Of a stretch of 5,179 nt of DNA, positions 1 to 4,811 are shown piece by piece (the stretch's first letter is position 1; every line of letters begins with the position of its first letter). The DNA is taken from assembly GCA_003445555.1 (NCBI GenBank), contig DMDI01000218.1, forward strand, positions 1-5,179, read 5' to 3'. This stretch comes from Desulfotomaculum sp. GTDB taxonomy: Bacteria > Bacillota > Desulfotomaculia > Desulfotomaculales > Nap2-2B. Under the pieces are notes generated by a model. It made no database searches. It was not told the origin of the DNA and saw only the letters and a list, made by a program, of their open reading frames with translations. Position numbers and translations under genes: made by a program.

Positions 1-485
1 TTATTGGGGAGACAAAAGAAGGCCGGGATACTTTACACTTAGCCTTCCAACAAGAGCCGGACATAATAATTATGGAAGATAATCTTCCGGGTAATGAAGG
101 AGGGAACATAACCAGCCTTATTGATGAACACCGCTTGGCCCCTCTGGTTTTAGTGGTGGAGAGCCAAAAAGAAATTTTAAATTTGATTCACCTACCGGAA
201 GTTTATGGTATTTTAACCTTACCGCTCCAAGAAATGGTGGTTTTGACTATTTTAGAAACTGCCCTGACTGCTTTTCAACGAATAAGGAAATTGGAAAATG
301 AAATTAAAGAATTACGTAAAGTAATTGAGGTCCGAAAACTTATTGAGCGGGCCAAAGGTATCTTAATGGAAAAAAAGGGTTTAAATGAACGTACCGCCTA
401 TAAATACCTTCAAAAAATTAGTATGGATCATTGTATTCCTATGGAAATAGTAGCCAAAAAAATAATTTTAAAGCTGCAATCCTAA
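1..485 (+). CDS. ANTAR-domain response regulator (antiterminator), 5' end cut off
   Basis: This is the C-terminal 160 residues of a receiver-ANTAR protein, read in the frame beginning at base 3. The frame is open to the window edge, and residues upstream of the first ATG (base 72) already match a receiver (IGETKEG, then PDIII), so that ATG is internal and the true start lies outside. ANTAR proteins bind tandem hexaloop hairpins in nascent RNA and block intrinsic terminators. A helical linker (LENEIKELRKVIE) leads into the ANTAR signature RKLIERAKGILM. The receiver is degenerate: the phospho-acceptor position is Glu (codon 75-77), and the usual Thr and Lys positions are Val and Leu, so aspartyl phosphorylation is unlikely. 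It lies directly upstream of a leader with a hexaloop and terminator and the GS-like gene, its likely target by analogy with the second ANTAR-glnA pair. The family call is firm; its ligand or partner is unknown. Confidence 0.93.
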   Translation, partial: IGETKEGRDTLHLAFQQEPDIIIMEDNLPGNEGGNITSLIDEHRLAPLVLVVESQKEILNLIHLPEVYGILTLPLQEMVVLTILETALTAFQRIRKLENEIKELRKVIEVRKLIERAKGILMEKKGLNERTAYKYLQKISMDHCIPMEIVAKKIILKLQS

Positions 486-528
486 TTATCTAATCCTAAA
501 TGTATACAATATTTTTAAACAAAAATAC

Positions 529-556
529 TTGTTTTCTGCGGTAATTTCGTTATAAT
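529..556 (+). promoter_or_regulatory. Probable sigma-A promoter for the GS-like gene
   Basis: A -35 box TTGTTT (529-534) and a perfect -10 box TATAAT (551-556) are separated by 16 bases. Transcription would start near 563, just ahead of the hexaloop and terminator leader. The gap after the upstream ANTAR stop codon (485) is otherwise A+T-rich and without genes. This is pattern recognition only; no start site is known. Confidence 0.6.
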
Positions 557-562
557 TTATCA

Positions 563-633
563 TATAAATAGTTATAAGGGCAATGAAGTCCTGAAGTAGC
601 TTTATTATTTATAAAGCTGTTTCAGGTTTTTTT
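563..633 (+). promoter_or_regulatory. ANTAR-type attenuator leader of the GS-like gene (one clear hexaloop)
   Basis: The clear element is a stem AGGGC (577-581) pairing with GTCCT (588-592), including one G-U pair, closed by the six-base loop AATGAA (582-587). The loop has A at position 1 and G at position 4, the two bases conserved in ANTAR-bound hexaloops. Its 3' strand (590-592) is also the base of the terminator stem at 590-626, so the two structures exclude each other. The expected first hexaloop is poor: only TATA/TATA (563-566 with 573-576) around AATAGT, which lacks G4. Either ANTAR-1 tolerates this form or the leader works with one good hairpin. By family knowledge, ANTAR binding would favour readthrough into the GS-like gene. 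Confidence 0.65.
590..633 (+). terminator. Intrinsic terminator (attenuator) before the GS-like gene
   Basis: A 16-pair stem (590-605 with 611-626, including two adjacent G-U type pairs at 596/620 and 597/619) has a five-base loop and is followed by seven T (627-633). It ends 19 bases before the start codon, so it must be bypassed for this gene to be expressed from the 529-556 promoter. It may also end transcripts of the upstream ANTAR gene. Confidence 0.9.
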
Positions 634-637
634 ATTT

Positions 638-646
638 AAAGGGGTG
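638..646 (+). promoter_or_regulatory. Ribosome binding site that selects the TTG start at 653
   Basis: AAAGGGGTG lies eight bases (from the last G of GGGG) before TTG at 653. The upstream in-frame GTG at 644 lies inside this Shine-Dalgarno sequence and has only a T-rich terminator tail ahead of it. Starting at TTG also brings the N-terminus into ungapped register with the neighbouring GlnA and with Bacillus subtilis GS. Confidence 0.75.
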
Positions 647-652
647 TTTAGC

Positions 653-1969
653 TTGAAAACTTTTGATGCCGGAGACGTTTTAGAAAAAGCACAAGAAAAT
701 AACGTTAAGTTCATCCGTTTGCAATTTACAGATATTTTTGGGGCCTTTAAAAATATTGCTATTCCTGTAGAAGAACTGCCGCGGGCCCTGGAAGGCCGAA
801 TAATGTTTGATAGTACCGTAATTGAAGGGGTGATTGATTCTAAAGAAGAAGATATTTATTTATATCCCGACCCTAAGACCTTTGTTGTTTTTCCCTGGCG
901 GCCGCGGGAAGGGGCGGTGGCCCGCTTAATATGTGATATTCTTACTCCAAGCGGAGAACCTTTTGCGGGTTGCAGCCGTCACGTTTTGAAAAAAGCTTTA
1001 ACTCAGGCAAAAAACATGGGATTTGACCTGGAGGTAGCCGTAGAAATTGAGTTTTTTCTTTTTCATACCGATCAGCAGGGCAAGCCCACCATTTATACCC
1101 ATGACCAGGCCGGTTACTGCGCCCTTACGCCGGTTGATTTGGGGGAAAATGCCCGTCGTGATATGGTGTTGACCCTTCAGGAAATGGGGTTTGAGGTTTT
1201 ATTATCTCACCATGAAAGTGCGCCTGGCCAGCACAAAATTTTTTTGAAGGAAGATACTGCTTTAAATACGGCAGACAACATTGCCACCTTTAAATTTGTT
1301 GTCCGGACTATTGCCCAGCGTCATGGCCTACACGCTTCTTTCATGCCTAAACCCTTGAATGAGCATAACGGTTCTGGAATGTACTTGCATCATATTTTAC
1401 GGCAAGGGGAACAAAATGCTTTTTATGATCCGGCTGCTCCCCAGCAATTGAGCAAAATTGCCCGGCATTATATTGCTGGTTTAATATCCCAGGCAAAAGC
1501 CTTAACTGCCATTAGCAACCCTTTAATTAACAGTTTTAAAAGATTAAATCCCTATTACGTAGAGCCGGTTTTGGCTGCCTGGTCGGAGCAGAACAGAGAA
1601 ACCATGCTTCGCCTGCCGGCCCAAAGAGGGGAAAATACCCGTTTGATATTACGCAACCCTGATCCTGCCGCTAATCCGTATTTAACTTTGGCCTGCTCTC
1701 TGGCGGCAGGTTTAAACGGAGTTAGCCGCGCTATAGAACCCCCGCCCATGCTAAAAGAAGTAGAAGATATAAAATTGCTTCACCGGGAAACAGGGTTACC
1801 GCGCAGTCTGGCTGAGGCCGTATTTGCTTTAGCCGAAAACGGCCTTATAAGGGCAAATATAGGGGAGTACATCAGCCAGCGTTTTATTAAAGCTAAAGAA
1901 AAAGAGTGGGAGCGCTATCAATATCAGGTTCACCCCTGGGAATTAGATGAATACCTCACTGCTTTTTGA
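653..1969 (+). CDS. Glutamine synthetase-like protein, probable pseudoenzyme (class I GS fold)
   Basis: The 438-residue product matches class I GS along its whole length: N-terminal beta-grasp part (FIRLQFTDI, residues 20-28; MFD, 51-53), then the catalytic domain with DLGENARRD, HHE.APGQH, FMPKP, NGSGM, DPAANPYL, and the C-terminal QVHPWE helix. About 57% of the first 122 residues are identical (hand count, no gaps) to the glnA product at 4812. Active-site positions, in Salmonella GS numbering: metal ligands E129, E131 and E212 are kept (E131, E133, E188 here), but E220 is Lys195, H269 is Tyr244, E357 is Ile332, and flap residue E327 is Val303. MFDGSS is MFDSTV, and the Arg62 equivalent of B. 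subtilis GS is Asp. The reading frame is intact, so this is not a decayed gene. Glutamine synthesis by this protein is unlikely; a regulatory role or co-assembly with GlnA is inferred. It lies downstream of an ANTAR-type attenuator and may be co-transcribed with the glutamate synthase gene. A database would probably call it simply glnA. Confidence 0.88.
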   Translation: MKTFDAGDVLEKAQENNVKFIRLQFTDIFGAFKNIAIPVEELPRALEGRIMFDSTVIEGVIDSKEEDIYLYPDPKTFVVFPWRPREGAVARLICDILTPSGEPFAGCSRHVLKKALTQAKNMGFDLEVAVEIEFFLFHTDQQGKPTIYTHDQAGYCALTPVDLGENARRDMVLTLQEMGFEVLLSHHESAPGQHKIFLKEDTALNTADNIATFKFVVRTIAQRHGLHASFMPKPLNEHNGSGMYLHHILRQGEQNAFYDPAAPQQLSKIARHYIAGLISQAKALTAISNPLINSFKRLNPYYVEPVLAAWSEQNRETMLRLPAQRGENTRLILRNPDPAANPYLTLACSLAAGLNGVSRAIEPPPMLKEVEDIKLLHRETGLPRSLAEAVFALAENGLIRANIGEYISQRFIKAKEKEWERYQYQVHPWELDEYLTAF

Positions 1970-2012
1970 AATTAAACTGTAAGGGAGGGAAAAATTACTT
2001 TAAAAAAAGATG

Positions 2013-2042
2013 TGTAGGGGTGTTAAATTTAACGCCTCTACA
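2013..2042 (+). other. Long hairpin between the GS-like and glutamate synthase genes
   Basis: A near-perfect 13-pair stem (2013-2025 with 2030-2042, two G-U type pairs) has a four-base AATT loop. On the + strand it is followed by a run of A, not T, so it is not a standard terminator for the GS-like gene. It could stabilise an mRNA 3' end or separate two cistrons. On the - strand it would be followed, after four bases, by seven T. The rest of 1970-2126 is A-rich and I see no convincing promoter in it. Confidence 0.45.
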
Positions 2043-2140
2043 AAAAAGTTTTAGAGAAAGCAAAAAGAGAAAAAGTGAAACAAAACCAAGAAGACCATAA
2101 TTTAATTTGTTAATTGGCAATGTTTTGAGGAGGATGGAAA

Positions 2141-3721
2141 GTGACTTTAAGCAAGGGAATTAACGCCAGCCCGGCAACCTTAACCTGGCGTAGAACCGAA
2201 GAAAATATTTGTCCTTATAGTGGTATGTGCGTTACCTGTTTAGACGGGTGTATAGGATTATGTGAAATTGGTAAATCGGCCGTGAGAGGTAAAGAGATTC
2301 TTTATCCTCAACCTTTTGGTAAAACCACTTCTGCCTCTCAAAAAGAATACCCGGTGGACTATTCCTATTTTAATATTATGGGTACGGCCGTAGGGGCATA
2401 CGGGGTAGAAGCTGACCCGGATAAGGCTATTTTTCCGGCCGTCAATTTGGAAACAGTCCTGGGGGCTAAAGAGGATTTAAAATTATCTTTACCCATTGTT
2501 ATTGCCGGTATGGGTTCAACCAATGTTGCCGCCAACAACTGGAGTCACCTGGCCGCCGGAGCAGCGGTAAGCGGGGTGGGTATTGTCATCGGGGAAAATG
2601 TTTCCGCCATGGACCCTAAAGCCGAAATTAAAAATGGCCGGGTGGTTAACGCTCCCAACCTGAAAAAGCGGGTGGAAGACTTTCAAAGATGGTCCAACGG
2701 CAAAGGTTTTATCGCCGTCCAAGCTAACGTGGAAGATACTGCTTTAGGTGTTCAGGAATATGCCCTGGAAAAGTTAGGCGTGGACGCCGTAGAGTTAAAG
2801 TGGGGTCAGGGCGCTAAAGACATTGGGGGTGAGGTAAAGCTAGATTCCTTAGAAAAGGCCCTTTTACTAAAGCGTCGCGGTTATATTGTTTTACCTGACC
2901 CTGAGGACCCGAAAATACAAAAGGCCTTCGAGACCGGTGCCTTTCGCGAGTTTGAACGCCATTCCCGAATTGGCATGGTTGACTACGAATCTTTTATGCA
3001 GCGGGTCAAAGCATTACGCGATGCCGGAGCAAAATATATTTTTCTAAAGACTGGAGCATACCGCCCCGCAGATTTAGCCCGGGCCGTAAAATATGCTTCT
3101 GAGGCTAAATTGGATTTACTTACCGTAGACGGTGCCGGGGGCGGTACGGGTATGAGCCCCTGGCGAATGATGAATGAATGGGGTATTCCCACGCTATACA
3201 TTCAAGCCATGCTCGTAAAATACCTGGATAAATTAGCGGATAAGGGGGCCTATTTGCCGCCGGTAGCTATTGCGGGTGGTTTAACCTTAGAAGATCAAAT
3301 GTTTAAAGCGTTGGCCATTGGCGCTCCTCATGTTAAGGCTGTTGGTATGGCCCGTGCTCCTTTAGCGGCCGCCATGGTTGGCAAAACAATAGGTGAAGCA
3401 ATTAAGGCCGGTAAAGTCATCAAGGAGTATAAAATATACGGAGATAAAGTGGAACAAATATTTATTGCCGCCAACGAAATAAAGGAAAAAATAGGAGAGG
3501 TAGCTTTTAACACCTTACCGGTCGGGGCGATTGGGGTATATACTTACTTTGAGCGCCTGGCGCAAGGTTTAAGGCAGTTTATGTGCGGGGCACGTAAATT
3601 TGCTCTAGATTATCTTACCCGTGACGATGTAACTGCTTTAACTAGGGAAGCCGCGGAAATTTCCGGCATTCGCTACATAATGGATATTGATGCGGCCGAA
3701 GCAGAAGAAATCTTAGGTTAA
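2141..3721 (+). CDS. FMN-binding glutamate synthase-family protein (GltB central-domain type)
   Basis: The 526-residue protein has the FMN/2-oxoglutarate barrel of glutamate synthase (Glu_synthase family), which forms glutamate from 2-oxoglutarate and ammonia with reduced flavin. Visible barrel motifs are ELKWGQGAK (218-226), VDGAGGGTG (329-337), AIAGGL (376-381) and GMARAP (402-407). There is no N-terminal glutaminase domain and no GltD-like NADPH domain, so it is about one third the length of bacterial GltB. The N-terminus has five clustered Cys (24, 30, 33, 37, 41; C-x5-C-x2-C-x3-C-x3-C), a plausible Fe-S site. The only other Cys is 482, so the usual Cys triad for the 3Fe-4S cluster after the barrel is absent. 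The GTG start has GAGGAGG (2127-2133) seven bases ahead. It follows the GS-like gene by 171 bases without a clear terminator, so co-transcription is likely. The electron donor and ammonia source cannot be read from the sequence. Confidence 0.88.
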   Translation: MTLSKGINASPATLTWRRTEENICPYSGMCVTCLDGCIGLCEIGKSAVRGKEILYPQPFGKTTSASQKEYPVDYSYFNIMGTAVGAYGVEADPDKAIFPAVNLETVLGAKEDLKLSLPIVIAGMGSTNVAANNWSHLAAGAAVSGVGIVIGENVSAMDPKAEIKNGRVVNAPNLKKRVEDFQRWSNGKGFIAVQANVEDTALGVQEYALEKLGVDAVELKWGQGAKDIGGEVKLDSLEKALLLKRRGYIVLPDPEDPKIQKAFETGAFREFERHSRIGMVDYESFMQRVKALRDAGAKYIFLKTGAYRPADLARAVKYASEAKLDLLTVDGAGGGTGMSPWRMMNEWGIPTLYIQAMLVKYLDKLADKGAYLPPVAIAGGLTLEDQMFKALAIGAPHVKAVGMARAPLAAAMVGKTIGEAIKAGKVIKEYKIYGDKVEQIFIAANEIKEKIGEVAFNTLPVGAIGVYTYFERLAQGLRQFMCGARKFALDYLTRDDVTALTREAAEISGIRYIMDIDAAEAEEILG

Positions 3722-3760
3722 AAGCAAGTAGGAGTTGGCTTGAAGAATTAAAATTTAAGC

Positions 3761-3797
3761 CTAAAGAATCACTTATTTGACGCTTGCAGATTCTTAG
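3761..3797 (+). other. Stem-loop after the glutamate synthase-family gene
   Basis: Nine pairs (3761-3770 with 3789-3797, one bulged A) surround an 18-base loop. No T run follows, so it is at most a weak 3' structure. A possible -35 TTGACG (3777-3782) lies in the loop, with a poor -10 TATGGT (3802-3807) at 19-base spacing; another candidate -10 is TAAAAT (3833-3838). Either could start the leader at 3855, but neither is convincing. Confidence 0.3.
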
Positions 3798-3877
3798 TCG
3801 CTATGGTAACATTAAAAAAATAATTTATCCTTTAAAATAAATGTTTTTACCTGAGGTACAATGTAGTACCCGGGATA

Positions 3878-3901
3878 ATTTTGGGTTAGCTGACCCAAAA
3901 T
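3878..3901 (+). other. Inserted hairpin between the two hexaloops
   Basis: A perfect nine-pair stem (3878-3886 with 3893-3901) is closed by a six-base loop TAGCTG (3887-3892). The loop does not start with A and has C at position 4, so it is not an ANTAR-type hexaloop. It may bring the two ANTAR hairpins together across the longer linker. Confidence 0.75.
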
Positions 3902-3918
3902 GAATAAAAGGCAATGGC

Positions 3919-3962
3919 GCCCTCTTAAGGTTATCTTAGCCTTAAAAAGAGGGTATTTTTTT
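3919..3962 (+). terminator. Intrinsic terminator (attenuator) before the second ANTAR gene
   Basis: The stem pairs CCCTCTT (3920-3926) with AAGAGGG (3947-3953), then AAGG (3927-3930) with CCTT (3940-3943), leaving three unpaired A (3944-3946) and a nine-base loop. It is followed by TA and seven T (3956-3962). Its 5' foot overlaps hexaloop 2. It probably also ends transcripts from the glutamate synthase-family gene. Confidence 0.87.
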
Positions 3963-4003
3963 CCTGAATTTAAGGTGCCCCTTAATTTATATGGTAACTA
4001 CTC

Positions 4004-4031
4004 AGGTTCAAAGGGGCAGGCCTTTGAACCT
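4004..4031 (+). other. Perfect 11-pair hairpin in the 5' UTR of the second ANTAR gene
   Basis: AGGTTCAAAGG (4004-4014) pairs fully with CCTTTGAACCT (4021-4031) around the loop GGCAGG. It lies after the attenuator and 24 bases before the Shine-Dalgarno sequence, with no T run, so it is not a terminator. It could affect translation or mRNA stability; the function is unknown. Confidence 0.65.
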
Positions 4032-4071
4032 ATGTGCCTATCTGAATAGTTGAGTAAGGAGGTCATCTCCA

Positions 4072-4662
4072 GTGGCCGAAGAAAGAGTCATTCTAGCCGA
4101 TAGTGATATACAGTGGCGGAAAACAGTTAAAGCTATAATTACTAAAGCCGGTTTTTCAGTGGTGGGAGAGGCAGAAGATGGTTTAAATGCTTTAAAACAA
4201 GTCCGCAGCCGGCAACCTGACTTATTAATCATTGAAGCCATGGGACAAGGCATGAGCGGCTTAGAAGTGGCCCGTCTTCTTTATGAGGATAAATTAGCTC
4301 CGGTAGTAGTTTTTACTAGTTTAATAAATAATGAAATCCCAGAAAAGGCTAAAGAAGCTCACGCGGCTGCTTTACTGGCAAAAACGGTAGATGAAGTGAA
4401 CTTGCTATCAGTAATAGAAATTGCGCTAACTAACTATCAAGAATTAATTAAACTTGAAAATCAGGTTAAAGAACTAAAGGAAACTTTGGAGACACGAAAA
4501 GCCATTGAGCGCGCCAAAGGAATTTTAATGGAAACCATTGGTTTAACCGAAGCCGAAGCTTTTAAGCGCATGCAAAAGCAAAGTATGAACAAAAGAATTT
4601 CCATGCGCCAGTTGGCAGAAGCTATAATTCTTACCCATAATTTAAGAAATACCTCTTCTTAA
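4072..4662 (+). CDS. ANTAR-domain response regulator (RNA-binding antiterminator)
   Basis: The 196-residue cytoplasmic protein has a receiver domain (about 4-120), a helical linker (about 122-140) and a C-terminal ANTAR domain (about 125-187) with the signature RKAIERAKGILM (142-153). ANTAR domains bind paired RNA hexaloops to prevent termination. In the receiver, D10, D12, T82 and K104 match conserved positions, but the phospho-acceptor Asp is Glu55 (in PDLLIIEAM), so control by a histidine kinase is doubtful. The GTG start has AAGGAGGT (4056-4063) eight bases ahead. The gene has its own dual-hexaloop leader and is followed by the dual-hexaloop leader of glnA, so both are likely targets. It is a paralogue of the partial ANTAR gene at the left edge; the receiver of this copy is better conserved. 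The closest functional analogy is the NitR-type ANTAR regulators near clostridial GS genes; exact orthology is not claimed. Confidence 0.94.
   Translation: MAEERVILADSDIQWRKTVKAIITKAGFSVVGEAEDGLNALKQVRSRQPDLLIIEAMGQGMSGLEVARLLYEDKLAPVVVFTSLINNEIPEKAKEAHAAALLAKTVDEVNLLSVIEIALTNYQELIKLENQVKELKETLETRKAIERAKGILMETIGLTEAEAFKRMQKQSMNKRISMRQLAEAIILTHNLRNTSS
4612..4641 (+). promoter_or_regulatory. Candidate promoter for glnA inside the end of the ANTAR gene
   Basis: TTGGCA (4612-4617) and CATAAT (4636-4641), each one base from consensus, are 18 bases apart. A start near 4648 would place the whole dual-hexaloop leader in the transcript. Readthrough from the ANTAR gene is the alternative. Promoter-like boxes closer to glnA would cut off hexaloop 1. 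Confidence 0.4.
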
Positions 4663-4687
4663 GCCGGGAAGGCTTGAAACCTTTCCC
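4661..4687 (+). other. Two mutually exclusive small hairpins after the ANTAR stop codon
   Basis: AAGCC (4661-4665) can pair with GGCTT (4671-4675). Alternatively GGGAAGG (4666-4672) can pair with CCTTTCCC (4680-4687) with one bulged base. Both use GG at 4671-4672, so they compete. Neither is followed by a T run. Confidence 0.35.
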
Positions 4688-4702
4688 TCCGCAATTGAAT
4701 AG

Positions 4703-4771
4703 CGGTACAAGGAAGTACCGGAAAAAGCAAAGACGCTAAAAAGCTCAAAAAGCTTTTTAAGCGTTTTTTTT
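4703..4771 (+). promoter_or_regulatory. ANTAR-type dual-hexaloop attenuator leader of glnA
   Basis: Hexaloop 1 has stem CGGTAC/GTACCG (4703-4708 with 4715-4720) and loop AAGGAA (4709-4714). Hexaloop 2 has a short stem AGC/GCT (4726-4728 with 4735-4737) and loop AAAGAC (4729-4734). Both loops have A1 and G4. Only five bases separate the hairpins, the compact arrangement typical of ANTAR targets. The last loop base and 3' strand of hexaloop 2 (4734-4737) are the foot of the terminator. The three-pair stem should be unstable without protein, so the default state is predicted to be termination. Confidence 0.82.
4734..4771 (+). terminator. Intrinsic terminator (attenuator) before glnA
   Basis: The stem pairs CGCT (4734-4737) with AGCG (4760-4763), and AAAAAGCT (4738-4745) with AGCTTTTT (4751-4758), leaving one bulged A (4759) and the loop CAAAA. 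Eight T follow (4764-4771). It ends 40 bases before the glnA start codon. Confidence 0.88.
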
Positions 4772-4811
4772 AATAAAAATAAAAAAATTGAAAGGTGGCT
4801 CACGTAAAACT

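Larger units (their letters stand above)
3855..3962 (+). promoter_or_regulatory. ANTAR-type dual-hexaloop attenuator leader of the second ANTAR gene
   Basis: Hexaloop 1 has stem GGTAC/GTACC (3855-3859 with 3866-3870) and loop AATGTA (3860-3865). Hexaloop 2 has stem GGC/GCC (3910-3912 with 3919-3921) and loop AATGGC (3913-3918). Both loops have A1 and G4, as in ANTAR target RNAs. The 3' strand of hexaloop 2 is also the 5' foot of the terminator at 3919-3962, so protein bound to the hexaloops should prevent termination. A nine-pair hairpin (3878-3901) sits between them. The element lies 110 bases upstream of an ANTAR gene, which points to autoregulation. Together with the hairpins at 3761-3797 and 4004-4031 it accounts for most of the gene-free stretch 3722-4071. 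Confidence 0.82.

Noticed and set aside
72..485. ATG at 72 as the start of a short 137-residue protein
   Set aside because: The frame stays open to the window edge and upstream codons encode recognisable receiver sequence; there is no ribosome site before the ATG.
517..534. Six-pair hairpin AAACAA/TTGTTT with a six-base loop AAATAC, considered as the missing first hexaloop of leader 1
   Set aside because: The loop has T rather than G at position 4, and the 3' arm is the predicted -35 box, so it would not be transcribed from that promoter.
653..1969. Reading the first GS homologue as an ordinary glnA
   Set aside because: Overall similarity is high, but several catalytic positions conserved across class I GS are replaced, so the gene symbol was withheld.
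2117..2126. GGCAATG ahead of the glutamate synthase-family gene, resembling the second hexaloop of leaders 1 and 2
   Set aside because: The bases after the would-be six-base loop (AATGTT) cannot pair with GGC, there is no first hexaloop and no terminator follows.
4674..4700. TTGAAA (4674-4679) with TTGAAT (4695-4700) as a glnA promoter
   Set aside because: Spacing is only 15 bases, the -10 is poor, and a start near 4707 would cut away the 5' strand of hexaloop 1.
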